Shown piece by piece: positions 42,922 to 51,904 of a stretch of 64,000 bases of DNA (its first letter is position 1; each line of letters begins with the position of its first letter). Made by a program: the position numbers and the translations under genes. The stretch covers positions 1 through 64,000 of the forward strand of contig NZ_BMFV01000011.1 in assembly GCF_014639255.1 (NCBI RefSeq), read 5' to 3'. The DNA is from Pullulanibacillus pueri (GTDB taxonomy: Bacteria; Bacillota; Bacilli; Bacillales; Sporolactobacillaceae). The notes beneath the pieces were generated by a model. That model did not search any database and was not told the DNA's origin. It saw nothing but the letters and a program-made list of their open reading frames with translations.

Positions 42922-43195
42922 CAATTATCACTCCATCCCACACTGATACGCTTTTTATTAAGTTATGCAGACCCTCGTTTTCTGTGATAGGACAACAGCT
43001 TCATATTTCTGATCCTCATTCAAGAAAAAAATACTCCGCCCAAAAAGTTAAATTCTTCTACCGAACCTTAATTCCATCGCGACCCTTTCTACTTTCAAAA
43101 TGGTGAATGAACTCATTAAGAAAAATGGAAAAGTGAACAAGTGAGCGATTTCCGTATTGTTACACGACCAGAATTTTATACATTCTTATACTAAA
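42922..43195. other. Gap without a supported gene
   Basis: No family match or RNA seen in this A/T-rich spacer, which follows the dfrA terminator on the other side. Confidence 0.35.
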
Positions 43196-43196
43196 A

Positions 43197-43231
43197 AAGA
43201 GTGTGCTCTTTATTATGAGTCACACTCTCTT
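43197..43231 (-). terminator. Terminator of thyA-dfrA
   Basis: AGAGTGTG (43199-43206) pairs with CACACTCT (43221-43228); the minus-strand product runs into TTTTTTAG. Confidence 0.85.
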
Positions 43232-43235
43232 TCTG

Positions 43236-43721
43236 TTATTTACTGTTTCGCTCATACACAAGAAAATCATGAGCATACTTATTTTTTTCATCGACGCTCC
43301 CTTCTTTTTTGGAAGCTAAGGTCCAATCGTCAAAGTTAAAATTAAAAAAGGTATCTCCTTCAAATTGATGGTGGATATAAGTGACATATAATCGCTCCAC
43401 TTGGGATTTAAAAGCTTTGAAAGCGCCGGCTCCACCTATGACGAACCATTCTTTTTCCTTTTTTAAGTAAGTAAGAATATCTTCTGGCGAATGAAAGACA
43501 AGGCATCCCTCTGCTTGATATCCCGAATCCTTTGTCAATATTATGTTTGTTCTCCCAGGCAATGGCTTTCCGATCGATTCGTAGGTCTTCCTCCCCATCA
43601 CAATCGCGTGCCCCATCGTTAGGTGTTTAAAATATTTCAGATCAGCTGGCAAATGCCAAGGCAAGTTGTTCCCCTTTCCGATCAGGTGGTTTTCGTCCAT
43701 CGCCAGTAAAAACGCCATCAT
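43236..43721 (-). CDS. dfrA: Dihydrofolate reductase
   Basis: A 161-residue NADPH-dependent enzyme regenerating tetrahydrofolate, needed after thymidylate synthase. Motifs: [31 protein letters not shown] (about 5-35, catalytic Asp/Glu position in HLPADL), [24 protein letters not shown] (about 41-64), [13 protein letters not shown] (about 93-105) and the C-terminal DFLVYER. Start overlaps the thyA stop, so the two are translationally coupled, as in B. subtilis thyB-dfrA. Confidence 0.95.
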   Translation of the reverse strand: MMAFLLAMDENHLIGKGNNLPWHLPADLKYFKHLTMGHAIVMGRKTYESIGKPLPGRTNIILTKDSGYQAEGCLVFHSPEDILTYLKKEKEWFVIGGAGAFKAFKSQVERLYVTYIHHQFEGDTFFNFNFDDWTLASKKEGSVDEKNKYAHDFLVYERNSK

Positions 43722-44512
43722 ACCGATACCTTCCCTTTAATGTGGGGATGAGGATCATAATTAAGAATCTCAAAATCTTCATATTGAAAATCAAAGATAG
43801 AATTCACCTGTCGATTGATTTTTAATGTTGGTAACGGACGAGGATCTCTCTGTAATTGGAGTTTAACTTGTTCTAAATGATTCAAATAAATATGTGCATC
43901 TCCTAAGGTGTGAACAAATTCACCCACCTGAAGTCCTGTAACATGGGCTATCATATGTGTCAGTAAAGCATAGGAAGCAATGTTGAAAGGAACCCCTAAA
44001 AATACGTCGGCACTGCGTTGATAAAGCTGACAGGAAAGCTTACCGTTATTGACATAGAATTGAAAAAGACAATGGCATGGCGGCAAAGCCATATTAGGCA
44101 CATCCGCTGGATTCCAAGCGCTGACAATGAGCCTTCTTGAGTCGGGTTGTGTTTTGATCATGTCAACAACATCAGCAATCTGGTCTATCGTCTCACCATT
44201 TTTTCCGGGCCAAGATCGCCATTGGTAACCATAGACAGGTCCCAAATTCCCTTCTTCATCGGCCCATTCATTCCAAATCTTCACCCCATTTTCTTGAAGA
44301 TAGCGAATATTCGTATCCCCTTGTAAAAACCAAAGTAATTCATGAATGATGGATTTACGATGAAGTTTCTTCGTCGTGAGTAATGGAAAGCCTTCGTTTA
44401 AGTCGAATCGCATTTGATGTCCAAAGACACTGATCGTTCCTGTCCCCGTTCGGTCTCCCTTTGTATTTCCTTCTTGCAAAATGCGTTCGCATAGCTCTAA
44501 ATACTGCTTCAA
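43718..44512 (-). CDS. thyA: Thymidylate synthase (ThyA type)
   Basis: A 264-residue enzyme methylating dUMP with 5,10-methylene-THF. Catalytic Cys is C146 in [14 protein letters not shown]; other signatures are [18 protein letters not shown] (about 21-38), [12 protein letters not shown] (58-69), GPVYGYQWR (91-99), [20 protein letters not shown] (about 165-184) and the C-terminal [14 protein letters not shown] tail. First gene of a two-gene operon with dfrA, overlapping it by 4 nt. Confidence 0.96.
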   Translation of the reverse strand: MKQYLELCERILQEGNTKGDRTGTGTISVFGHQMRFDLNEGFPLLTTKKLHRKSIIHELLWFLQGDTNIRYLQENGVKIWNEWADEEGNLGPVYGYQWRSWPGKNGETIDQIADVVDMIKTQPDSRRLIVSAWNPADVPNMALPPCHCLFQFYVNNGKLSCQLYQRSADVFLGVPFNIASYALLTHMIAHVTGLQVGEFVHTLGDAHIYLNHLEQVKLQLQRDPRPLPTLKINRQVNSIFDFQYEDFEILNYDPHPHIKGKVSV

Positions 44513-44573
44513 AAGAATCTCTCCTAATCCGTATTAATAATCATCGTCTATTGCTCATATATCTTAATGATAG

Positions 44574-44960
44574 TCACTTAAAGTATTCTTTATAGAGCGT
44601 GTTTAAGTGTTCGTAGGACTTCTTGGCCCATAAATCGTCGCGTTCTTCAAGTGGCTTCATTTTTTCAATAAGAGCGTTTTTTAAAGACAGCTCATAATCA
44701 GGAACTTCACCTTCAAACAGACTCATAGCACTTATATTGACGAGGACCTTTTCATGAAAAGCATGTGCCCTTCTTTCGTGGAATAAAGGGACATCTGTCT
44801 CATTAGGCTGATGAAGATCTCCTTGTGTCGGATGCTTAAGCACAGCAAGAGTCTCAACAACTGCTGATTGCTCATTTCTAAATTCGACTAGTCTGGCGAT
44901 ATATTCACCAGTCTTACTCCTTACTTTCACTAGGGCGTCGGGTTTAAGTTCAGCTTTCAT
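44574..44960 (-). CDS. kapB: Kinase-associated lipoprotein B homolog (KapB)
   Basis: A 128-residue protein. The central block ETLAVLKHPTQGDLHQPNET then DVPLFHERRAHAFHEK (about 36-71) closely matches B. subtilis KapB as I remember it (LTHPAQGDLHHPKQADVPFFHERKA), and the tail WAKKSYEHLNTLYKEYFK matches too. KapB is needed for KinB signalling into the sporulation phosphorelay. As in that protein there is no obvious signal peptide or lipobox in this reading frame despite the family name. The start at 44960 has GGGGATATGT upstream; the ORF could begin six codons earlier. KinB is not adjacent here. Confidence 0.82.
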   Translation of the reverse strand: MKAELKPDALVKVRSKTGEYIARLVEFRNEQSAVVETLAVLKHPTQGDLHQPNETDVPLFHERRAHAFHEKVLVNISAMSLFEGEVPDYELSLKNALIEKMKPLEERDDLWAKKSYEHLNTLYKEYFK

Positions 44961-45090
44961 ACATATCCCCTTTTTCATCTTTTAACACTAGTATAACAAA
45001 TTTCTACAATCCTTGGTTCTTAAATACGGTCACTTTTGTTCAAATAGGGGGTAAGCTTTGACTACATTAAGATCAGGGTGAGGGTTGTTT

Positions 45091-46548
45091 ATGTCAATTA
45101 TTAATGGAAATCAATTTATTGAGCGCATTGACCAACTTGGCACAAAAGTATGGTATCACGGTCAAGAGATTAAAGGAAAACTTTCTGAGCACTCTGCCTT
45201 CAAAGGATTAATGCGTTCTCAGGCGAAATTATATGATTTACAAGCAGATCCTACAAAACAAGCACTGATGACTTGGACTTCAGAAACAAGCGGGAATCCA
45301 GTGGGAACCTCGTACCTACCGCCAAGAACGACCGAGGACCTTGAAAAGCGCAGATTAGCCATACAAGAATGGGCCAAAGAATCCCTGGGGATGTTAGGTC
45401 GATCCCCAGATTATATGAACACGACCATTATGGCTCTTGGAACGTCAGCAGACATTCTTTCTGAGGAAAGTCCACGGCATTCTGAAAATATGCAAAACTA
45501 TTATGAATTTGTACGAGAAAATGATCTTTCTTTGACACATACATTTATTCTCCCTCAAGTGAATCGTTCGCAATTTTATATCGAAGATCCACAGGAAATG
45601 ATCGCCGCACAAATCATTGGAGAGACAGATGAAGGTGTGATTGTCCACGGCGCGCGCTTATTAGCAACACAAGGTGCAACAACTGATGAACTCCTTGTCT
45701 TCCCGTCCGGCGCGAGACTCCCTCATATGAAAACAGCTGAACCTATGGCATATGCCTTTGCCATCCCTAACAATACTCCCGGTTTAAAATTTTATTGCCG
45801 AGATTCCTTTGTAGGAGGAGAGTCTCATTTTGATCATCCTTTAAGTTCTCGTTTTGAAGAAATGGATACAATTGTCGTCTTTGATCATGTCTTAGTCCCC
45901 TGGGAACGTGTTTTTCTTCACGGGAACATTAACGTCAATAATCGTCTGTATCATGATAGCGGCTTTTTCTCACAAACGACACATCTCATTGCTTCCAAAA
46001 ATGTAGTTAAAATTGAATCCTTCCTAGGGATCATGAAAGCCATCATAGAAACCATCAATATCGGCGAGTATCAACATGTTCATGAAAAAATTTCTGAGGT
46101 CATTGTCGGTTTGGAAGCGATGAAAGGCTTTATCCATTCTTCTGAGAAAAGCGCTAAAGTTAATCAATGGGGGGTTCTTACACCTGATCCAAATCCGTTA
46201 CAAGCCGCAGTTTTTTATTACAGCAAGTTTTATCCAAGAATGGCGGAAATCATTCAACTGTTAGGGGCAAGTGGTTTAGTATCGACACCTACGGAAGCAG
46301 ATTTTAATTCTTCTGGAGGAGACGATCTCAGACACTACTTAAAGACCTCTACTGTCAATGGTGAAGAAAAAGTAAGGTTATTTCGATTAGCTTGGGATGC
46401 TTCTATCAGTAGTTTTGGGGGACGTCAACAACTCTACGAACGTTTCTTTTTTGGAGACCCTGTCAGACTCGCATCGATATTATATAAACAATATCAAACA
46501 GATGCCTTTGAAGAGAGAATTCGTTCATTTATAAATGATAATGATTAG
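45091..46548 (+). CDS. 4-hydroxyphenylacetate 3-hydroxylase family oxygenase (HpaB-like)
   Basis: A 485-residue FADH2-dependent monooxygenase of the HpaB family. It has the acyl-CoA dehydrogenase fold with HpaB-type blocks: FKGLMRSQAKLYDLQADP near the start, VGTSYLPPRTTEDLEKRR, GRSPDYMNTTIMALG (about 113-127), ETDEGVIVHGARLLATQGA and the C-terminal segment DSISS-like WDASISSFGGRQQLYERFFFGDP. A partner flavin reductase (HpaC) is not next to it. Comparable Bacillus enzymes act on phenolic acids. AGGGTGAGGGTTGTTT precedes the ATG at 45091. The unknown gene and tgl follow on the same strand after 74 nt. Confidence 0.88.
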   Translation: MSIINGNQFIERIDQLGTKVWYHGQEIKGKLSEHSAFKGLMRSQAKLYDLQADPTKQALMTWTSETSGNPVGTSYLPPRTTEDLEKRRLAIQEWAKESLGMLGRSPDYMNTTIMALGTSADILSEESPRHSENMQNYYEFVRENDLSLTHTFILPQVNRSQFYIEDPQEMIAAQIIGETDEGVIVHGARLLATQGATTDELLVFPSGARLPHMKTAEPMAYAFAIPNNTPGLKFYCRDSFVGGESHFDHPLSSRFEEMDTIVVFDHVLVPWERVFLHGNINVNNRLYHDSGFFSQTTHLIASKNVVKIESFLGIMKAIIETINIGEYQHVHEKISEVIVGLEAMKGFIHSSEKSAKVNQWGVLTPDPNPLQAAVFYYSKFYPRMAEIIQLLGASGLVSTPTEADFNSSGGDDLRHYLKTSTVNGEEKVRLFRLAWDASISSFGGRQQLYERFFFGDPVRLASILYKQYQTDAFEERIRSFINDND

Positions 46549-46622
46549 ATCGATCACTTTGTCCTCATCGTTCGTGATCATGTATACAATTGAAAACTGT
46601 GATCTAAGTTTGGAGGGGAAAT

Positions 46623-47588
46623 ATGACTAACCAACACCCGTTTAACCGGATATTTAACACTAATGGCGTAGAAGCAGTGAGAAAAAAATGGCTCGAAGAA
46701 GTGAAAAGGCAACCGAATAAAGCTTTAGAAGCCATCAACCATCCTGAATTAGAATTTCCTAGTCTCTTTGTTTTAAAGGATGAATTAAACGACCATTATC
46801 ATGCTCTTTCTAGACGCAATCGCATTGGCCTACTTCATATCGAAAATGTGTTAACTCATACAATGAAAGGGCTTGAAGATCCGTGTTCACCTCTTGAACA
46901 TTATGACGACCATCTCCATTGTTATAAATGGATAGTTACAACCGGTGGTGCACATTTATTGAATAATGACTATAACACTGTCATTGATCATGCCTGTACA
47001 CACCTTTATAAGTTTTATAATGAAGGGCAACTCGAAGAATTGGTTAATTTGATTTTTCATCGTTATCGAAATAAGACCCTAAGTCATTATCTGCTCAATA
47101 TTCTTTTTGATTGTTCAAGTCCAGAATGGATATTGCTCGTTGCTCGATTCTTTTATTCTAGTCCTACAGATCGAAAGTTTGCCAGAAAACTCCTACATTT
47201 TATTCCAGGAGTTAATGAAGCACAAAACCCTGAAGAGGCTGTGAACACCGTCGAAGCTTGGTATGAAAATAATGCTCATTACTTATTATTCACTGGTGAA
47301 ACCCATGATACCAATCATGCGCCTGTGCCTTTCGTTGTTCATTTTCCTGCGAAGTACATAGGAAAAGCCCTTCATCCTCTGACAGGAAAATTTATTGCAC
47401 CCGTCAGCCAACAGGATGTCGACAGACGTATGAGTTTTAGTCAACTGCAGATTGAATATCAGGAACTATTAGCCACGACATCCCAACAAAAAAGAAAGGA
47501 AAATCGAGCTGGATGGCAACAATGGATCAAGAAACCATTATCCACTCATTTGAACGAACACAATATTAGGACTTCCTGTTGTCAATAA
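46623..47588 (+). CDS. Hypothetical protein immediately upstream of tgl
   Basis: A 321-residue soluble protein I do not recognise. It is rich in His, Asn and Tyr. Residues about 80-190 look helical and repeat-like (LLHIENVLTHTMKGLEDP, HLLNNDYNTVIDHACTHLYK, LVNLIFHRYRNKTLSHYLLN); the C-terminal third has FVVHFPAKYIGKALHPLTGK and many Gln and Lys residues (QQDVDRR, TSQQKRKENR), which would be good transglutaminase targets. The C-terminus ends in CCQ. GGAGGGGAAAT precedes the ATG. The tgl gene starts 28 nt after its stop, so the two very probably share a transcript. A spore-related role is inference from that context only. Confidence 0.6.
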   Translation: MTNQHPFNRIFNTNGVEAVRKKWLEEVKRQPNKALEAINHPELEFPSLFVLKDELNDHYHALSRRNRIGLLHIENVLTHTMKGLEDPCSPLEHYDDHLHCYKWIVTTGGAHLLNNDYNTVIDHACTHLYKFYNEGQLEELVNLIFHRYRNKTLSHYLLNILFDCSSPEWILLVARFFYSSPTDRKFARKLLHFIPGVNEAQNPEEAVNTVEAWYENNAHYLLFTGETHDTNHAPVPFVVHFPAKYIGKALHPLTGKFIAPVSQQDVDRRMSFSQLQIEYQELLATTSQQKRKENRAGWQQWIKKPLSTHLNEHNIRTSCCQ

Positions 47589-47615
47589 GATACTGATCAA
47601 AAATGGAGGGATATT

Positions 47616-48398
47616 ATGCTTTTTATACAAGGGCAACCGTTTTCAGTGGAAAGAGCACAGACCCTAGCACCATCTACCCCTTATAGTGATGCCATTATTT
47701 CGAGTATGGTCGAGAATCCGGACCCCTTTTTATTTGCTTATCAAGACCTCTTTAAATTTGCCGTTATCCTGCGTTCAAACATTGTTGATGCCGCCAAGGC
47801 GCTATCAACGAGTCACGCCTCCTTTGAGACATTTTACCGAACAAGAGGAAATCCAAGTTATTGGACTATTTCGAATGAAGGTGGATTACAACTGCGCCCG
47901 AGCGTTAGACCAAGTGAGGCAATTATGGACATATCCAATGCAGGTCAGCATTATGGATTTGAATGTGCAACGGCCATGGAAATTGTATTACTCACGGGTA
48001 TACTAAAAACAATAGGCCCAGATGGTTTCGACCAATTGTACGCAAACCTTTATTTATGGGATTGGAATGATGTCCCGCATTTACCGTTAACGATAGAACC
48101 CGTCACACAGCACGGGGTACCGGGTGATGTTCGCTATTTTAAAAATCCAGATGTTAGTCCCCAGCATATGGCTTTTCAAGGTGAAAACGTCATTGTTTTA
48201 CCAAATGAGCAGTATTATGGTCATGGCATAGGCATCGGTGGTAAAGCGTTCATGATTTCACACCTAAATCAAGCCCGCAGGCCCGGAGCAGAGAGAAGTG
48301 CCTATCTCATGCCTCGGGCCACCCGGATTGTTCTCCCTGCCCTATATGCTTCAACAGAAAGCTTTCTTCAACTGCCTCAACCGACACTCCCTGTTTAA
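47616..48398 (+). CDS. tgl: Spore protein-glutamine gamma-glutamyltransferase (transglutaminase)
   Basis: A 260-residue enzyme that crosslinks coat proteins by epsilon-(gamma-glutamyl)lysine bonds in the mother cell. The catalytic Cys is C117 in GQHYGFECATAMEIV (compare Cys116 of B. subtilis Tgl in YAFECATAI). Other matching segments: NIVDAAKALSTSHASFETFY, GNPSYWTISNEGGLQLR, DVRYFKNPDVSPQHMAFQGENVIVL and YYGHGIGI (catalytic-site partners), and the end GAERSAYLMPRATRI. GGAGGGATATT precedes the ATG. It follows the unknown gene by 28 nt. No clear terminator follows within 100 nt on the + strand. Confidence 0.93.
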   Translation: MLFIQGQPFSVERAQTLAPSTPYSDAIISSMVENPDPFLFAYQDLFKFAVILRSNIVDAAKALSTSHASFETFYRTRGNPSYWTISNEGGLQLRPSVRPSEAIMDISNAGQHYGFECATAMEIVLLTGILKTIGPDGFDQLYANLYLWDWNDVPHLPLTIEPVTQHGVPGDVRYFKNPDVSPQHMAFQGENVIVLPNEQYYGHGIGIGGKAFMISHLNQARRPGAERSAYLMPRATRIVLPALYASTESFLQLPQPTLPV

Positions 48399-48554
48399 TG
48401 GTATGGGGAAAGAAAAAACATGTGGTGTGAACAATACATCACGGTCAAAATCAAGATTTTCTCCTATAAAACGAAAAAAGAGACTGACCACTGGCGAGGC
48501 TACTGAAAATTTTTCGTATTTCTAGAGAATTTTATAAGAAAAGCCGGGCAAAAA

Positions 48555-48606
48555 TGAACTGCACCTCCAATTGTTAGATGGTGTTTAATAAATTGGGTGC
48601 AGTTCA
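48555..48606 (-). terminator. Conserved hairpin, copy B, downstream of the acyl-CoA dehydrogenase gene
   Basis: TGAACTGCACC (48555-48565) pairs perfectly with GGTGCAGTTCA (48596-48606), with CAATTGTTAGATG in the loop. On the minus strand it is followed by TTTTTGCCC, so it terminates the acyl-CoA dehydrogenase gene. It is a close relative of the hairpin at 40621-40666. Confidence 0.75.
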
Positions 48607-48626
48607 AAGTCGTTCAGTTTTTCCTA

Positions 48627-49787
48627 TTAATCATTAAAGGCTTGTTTCGCAAGCATTCCCAGTACGGAGTCTTCAGTAGGAGGATTAAAGAGTCCAGCGC
48701 GCACATCACGTAAATAACGTTCAAAAGGTAATGATTTATTGAGACTAGAACCTCCGACAATCTTCATCGCACTATCTACGACCTCTGTCGCTGCATTCAT
48801 AACAACGACCTTAGCTGCAGCAAGGGAGGCTCCGAGTTCATAGCGTTTATCCGGGAGCTGATCCCATTGTCTCGCCACACTATACAACATGTATCGTGCA
48901 TTTAATAGCTTCAGCTCTATTTCACCTATTTTATCACGGACGCGTGGGACATCCTTGATGGGATGCTCAAGACTATTGGGCTGGTAGGTTTCCGCAAAAT
49001 GAATCACATCATGTCTAGCCGCTAAGGCTATACCTAGATAACAAGCCGGAATATGTAATAACCAAGCAGGTGGTAATGACTTTTTTTCCCTATTTCTTGA
49101 TATGGTTTCAACTAAAGCGTCCGAGCCAACAGTAACGTCTTTTAGGAACACATCATCACTACGAGTCGCTCGCATTCCCATCGTATCCCATGTTTGTTCT
49201 ACTGCAACCCCATTAGCTTCTCGGCTGACTAAAAACCAGCCTACTTCTTCTTGATTTTCTATTGATGCCGTGACTAGAAACCAATCCGCTAGAGCAGAAA
49301 GTGTTGAAAAGTTTTTATGCCCATTTAAAATCCAGCCATCGGTTGTCTGTCTTGCAGTTGTTTGTGGTTTTCCTCCACGGGTGGGGCTCCCTGTTTTTGG
49401 CTCAGTCATAATACGATTAATCAGTTGTTTCTCTTTTACAATACCCTGACATAACTGACTAAAAGCTGACTCTTCCCATTCTCTTCTTAATGCAAGGTCC
49501 ATAACCACACCGAGATGCCAACCTACACTAAGAGCTGTAGCGGCATCGCCTTGGGCTAATTGTTCTTGCGCTATAACCATTTCAGTTAATGAAATGTCTT
49601 CTCCACCATATGATTCCGGAACAGTCAGTGCGGTGTACCCCGCCTCCTTTAAGGCTTGAAAATGCGCTACTGGAAAACGCGCTTCGCGGTCGTTTTCGGC
49701 AGCGTCTTTACGGAATTGATCAGCTAAATGTTTGGCTTTTGCATATAATTCACGTTCATGATCCGTTTGTAAAAACAGATGATCCAT
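48627..49787 (-). CDS. Acyl-CoA dehydrogenase family flavoprotein
   Basis: A 386-residue FAD enzyme. Domain order is standard: helical N-terminus to about 120 (ETARFPVAHFQALKEAGYTA, LTVPESYGGEDISLTEMVIA), beta domain about 125-230 (MTEPKTGSPTRGGKPQTTAR, NGHKNFSTLSALADWFLVTA), C-terminal four-helix bundle (VRDKIGEIELKLLNARYMLY, IVGGSSLNKSLPFERYLRDVRAG). The catalytic glutamate position of classical dehydrogenases is not obvious in the last block (the VRAG segment is followed by LFNPPTEDS), so it may be an oxygenase-like or desulfurisation-type member. AGGGGGAAACAGAT precedes the ATG at 49787. Single gene, no beta-oxidation neighbours. Confidence 0.85.
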   Translation of the reverse strand: MDHLFLQTDHERELYAKAKHLADQFRKDAAENDREARFPVAHFQALKEAGYTALTVPESYGGEDISLTEMVIAQEQLAQGDAATALSVGWHLGVVMDLALRREWEESAFSQLCQGIVKEKQLINRIMTEPKTGSPTRGGKPQTTARQTTDGWILNGHKNFSTLSALADWFLVTASIENQEEVGWFLVSREANGVAVEQTWDTMGMRATRSDDVFLKDVTVGSDALVETISRNREKKSLPPAWLLHIPACYLGIALAARHDVIHFAETYQPNSLEHPIKDVPRVRDKIGEIELKLLNARYMLYSVARQWDQLPDKRYELGASLAAAKVVVMNAATEVVDSAMKIVGGSSLNKSLPFERYLRDVRAGLFNPPTEDSVLGMLAKQAFND

Positions 49788-49892
49788 ATCTGTTTCCCCC
49801 TCATAAAGAAGAATTTTTATGTACATAAGAAATACTGGACGAAAAGTATGCCTAGTCCTTATTCAGACAGGCATTAAAATTGAGTTTCAGCA

Positions 49893-50050
49893 AAAGGCAG
49901 CTTCAGCACCCCAGTGGATTGGGACGGAAGACGCGTGACTCCTTCGGGAACAGCACGCGTCCGAAGTTCCATTTTGGAACACAAATCCTCCATTCCAAAA
50001 TTTAACTGAGGCCGTCCCGAGGAAAGCGAGCACTCTGGAGTGGAGATCAA
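49893..50050 (-). repeat. Dispersed intergenic repeat, copy 3 (minus orientation)
   Basis: Read on the minus strand: TCCACTCCAGAGTGCTCGCT, then GGACGGCCTCAGTTAA, a hairpin (TTCCAAAA 49993-50000 with TTTTGGAA 49972-49979) and TTCGGACGCGTGCTGTTCCC followed by GAAGGAGTCACGCG. These are the same blocks, in the same order, as the first half of copy 2. The hairpin arms have changed on both sides together, keeping pairing. Confidence 0.8.
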
Positions 50051-50097
50051 CATCTTCTTGGTGACCAAGATTTTTATGCTTTCCGACGTTAACAAAA

Positions 50098-50120
50098 AAG
50101 GAGACAGATTTGTCTCCCCT
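50098..50120 (-). terminator. Terminator of trhO
   Basis: GGAGACA (50100-50106) pairs with TGTCTCC (50111-50117); the minus-strand product runs into TTTTTTGTT. Confidence 0.8.
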
Positions 50121-50123
50121 TAC

Positions 50124-51032
50124 CTATGCATGCTGTTCCATTCTATAACGATTGCGTGGATGTTCACGGCATTCCTTCGAACAGGAACGCTCGTATTTCT
50201 TTTCACAATCCTCACAGCAAATGTGTTGTTTATTACATTCAGGATTTGCACAGTTGACAAGACGATCCTCTGTTTTCCCGCAGTAATAACATTGCCCAAT
50301 CACACGATCCTCTTCCGTTCGATTCACAGGAACCGCAATCCGACCATCAAACACATAACATTTGCCATCATAGTACTTCCCTTGGACTTCTGGATCTTTT
50401 CCATACTCTACAATCCCACCATGAAGCTGACTAACGTCTTTAAATCCCTCTTTTATTAAATAGCCAGAAAACTTCTCACATCGGATACCACCAGTGCAGT
50501 AGGTAAGGATTTTTTTATCCTTTTTATCCGCAAGGTTCTCTTGAATCCACTTAGGGAGATCACGAAACGCCTTGATATTTGGAAGAAGCGCATTGCGAAA
50601 ATGGCCAATTTGATGTTCATAATCATTTCGCGCATCAATAATGATGACATCATCATCCTGCATCGCTTCAAAAAATTCCTTTGGTTCCAAATGCTTTCCC
50701 GTCACTTCATTAGGATCAATATCCTCTTCAAGTTTTAATGAGACAATCTCTTCTTTATGACGTACAAAGATTTTTTTAAAGGCATGATCATCAGCTTCAT
50801 CGATTTTAAATTCGATACCTTCAAAGCGGGGATCATTTTTTAATTCATCCATATAACGGTCGGTTTGTTCAATAGTACCAGAAAGTGTGCCGTTAATCCC
50901 CTCAGAAGAGACTAAAATACGCCCTTTCACACCAAGTTGCTTACAAAATTCAAGGTGCTCTTGGGTATAAGTCTCAGGATCTTCTATTTTCGCATATTTA
51001 TAATAAAGTAATACTCGATAGGGTTTTGTCAT
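50124..51032 (-). CDS. trhO: tRNA uridine(34) hydroxylase TrhO (rhodanese-like)
   Basis: A 302-residue enzyme of the YceA/YbfQ group that makes 5-hydroxyuridine at the wobble position of tRNA. N-terminal acylphosphatase-like domain ([29 protein letters not shown]), rhodanese domain ([21 protein letters not shown], about 129-149) with catalytic C179/C185 in [14 protein letters not shown], and a C-terminal Cys-rich tail ([37 protein letters not shown]) for zinc, as in Bacillus members. TGGGAGGTATACATC precedes the ATG. It is 40 nt downstream of the DUF2164 gene on the same strand. Confidence 0.92.
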   Translation of the reverse strand: MTKPYRVLLYYKYAKIEDPETYTQEHLEFCKQLGVKGRILVSSEGINGTLSGTIEQTDRYMDELKNDPRFEGIEFKIDEADDHAFKKIFVRHKEEIVSLKLEEDIDPNEVTGKHLEPKEFFEAMQDDDVIIIDARNDYEHQIGHFRNALLPNIKAFRDLPKWIQENLADKKDKKILTYCTGGIRCEKFSGYLIKEGFKDVSQLHGGIVEYGKDPEVQGKYYDGKCYVFDGRIAVPVNRTEEDRVIGQCYYCGKTEDRLVNCANPECNKQHICCEDCEKKYERSCSKECREHPRNRYRMEQHA

Positions 51033-51071
51033 GATGTATACCTCCCAAATAATTATAATACCATGTTTTCA

Positions 51072-51314
51072 TCACTTTTTCTCGTCGATTTGTTTTTCTA
51101 AGACAAACATTTCTTCTTTTAATGCTTCAGCTTGTTGCTCGATAAGCTGGCGAGCGTCTGCCAAAGCCCGATTGTAAATGTGTGGACCGATCTCTTTAAT
51201 GATAAATTCATAGAAATTTTCTGCCCCTATGAGACCGAGCGCTTCTCCTCTTTCATCATAAAAATAAGTTTGTAATTTTTCAATAACTTCTCTCTTACTT
51301 TTTTGCTGTAAAAT
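51072..51314 (-). CDS. DUF2164 family protein, apparent ATT start codon
   Basis: An 80-residue protein that gene finders would miss because the frame has no ATG, GTG or TTG in its first part. Reading from ATT at 51314 gives (M)LQQKSKREVIEKLQTYFYDE, RGEALGLIGAENFYEFIIKE, IGPHIYNRALADARQLIEQQ and AEALKEEMFVLEKQIDEKK. This is a full-length DUF2164 protein: KREVIExLQxYFxxERxExLG, then FxFxxKEIGPxIYNxALxDAR. A strong Shine-Dalgarno AAAGGGGAGG ends 6 nt before the ATT. Function of the family is unknown. It is just upstream of trhO and downstream of the bacilliredoxin gene on the same strand. Confidence 0.85.
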   Translation of the reverse strand: MLQQKSKREVIEKLQTYFYDERGEALGLIGAENFYEFIIKEIGPHIYNRALADARQLIEQQAEALKEEMFVLEKQIDEKK

Positions 51315-51352
51315 ATAGAGCCTCCCCTTTCAAAAACTAAACACCATATAAA

Positions 51353-51376
51353 AACACCAAGCAGATACTTGGTGTT
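51353..51376 (-). terminator. Terminator of the bacilliredoxin gene
   Basis: AACACCAAG (51353-51361) pairs perfectly with CTTGGTGTT (51368-51376), followed on the minus strand by TTTATATGG. Confidence 0.8.
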
Positions 51377-51400
51377 GTCACTCGCATTGAAGTTCTCTTC

Positions 51401-51835
51401 TTAGCAGTTTTCATCAAAGGCTTGCGTAAGATTCGCCATGATGGTTTCGACATCTTCGTCCTCAATATCTTCTCGAGGAATAAAGTGAACAACCTCTTTT
51501 CCCTTAAGTAAGGCCATGGATGGAGAGGAAGGTTCATAACCCTCAAAATAGTCTCTCATTTGTGCGGTTGCTTCTCTATCTTGACCTGCAAATACAGTCA
51601 CTAAATGATCCGGTTTCTTATCATGTTGCTGCAATGCTTTAACTGCAGCTGGGCGAGCAAGTCCCGCAGCGCAACCACACACGGAATTGACGAAAACAAG
51701 GGTTGTTCCTGAGGCCGATTGAATATAATCATCAACCGCTTCTGGTGTCCTTAATTCCTCAAAACCTGCATCTGTTAATTCAGCACGCATGGGTTTGACA
51801 ATTTCGCGCATATATTCTTCATATGCCATTGACAT
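51401..51835 (-). CDS. Bacilliredoxin (BrxA/BrxB family)
   Basis: A 144-residue thioredoxin-fold protein with the unusual CGC active site, VNSVCGCAAGLARPAAVKAL (Cys at 53 and 55), that removes bacillithiol from S-bacillithiolated proteins in bacillithiol-producing Firmicutes. The opening MSMAYEEYMREIVKPMRAEL is the family N-terminus and fixes the start at 51835 (GAGGGGTGATTAAG before it), even though an ATG three codons earlier is in frame. Whether it is the BrxA or BrxB paralog cannot be decided here; the second paralog is not in this window. Confidence 0.93.
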   Translation of the reverse strand: MSMAYEEYMREIVKPMRAELTDAGFEELRTPEAVDDYIQSASGTTLVFVNSVCGCAAGLARPAAVKALQQHDKKPDHLVTVFAGQDREATAQMRDYFEGYEPSSPSMALLKGKEVVHFIPREDIEDEDVETIMANLTQAFDENC

Positions 51836-51904
51836 CTTAATCACCCCTCAAGGTCTTTTTTCATACAATATCATGATGCTCTACTTCTATGCAACCTAAA
51901 CGAT

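Noticed and set aside
42722..42943. 73-codon frame overlapping the small membrane protein
   Set aside because: The alternative frame (42709-42921) gives two clean TM helices with a basic loop and a ribosome binding site; this one does not.
49893..50050. Repeat copy 3 as an riboswitch leader for the acyl-CoA dehydrogenase or trhO
   Set aside because: It lies downstream of trhO and upstream of the acyl-CoA dehydrogenase gene, but the same blocks occur in unrelated gaps, so it is a repeat and not a gene-specific leader.
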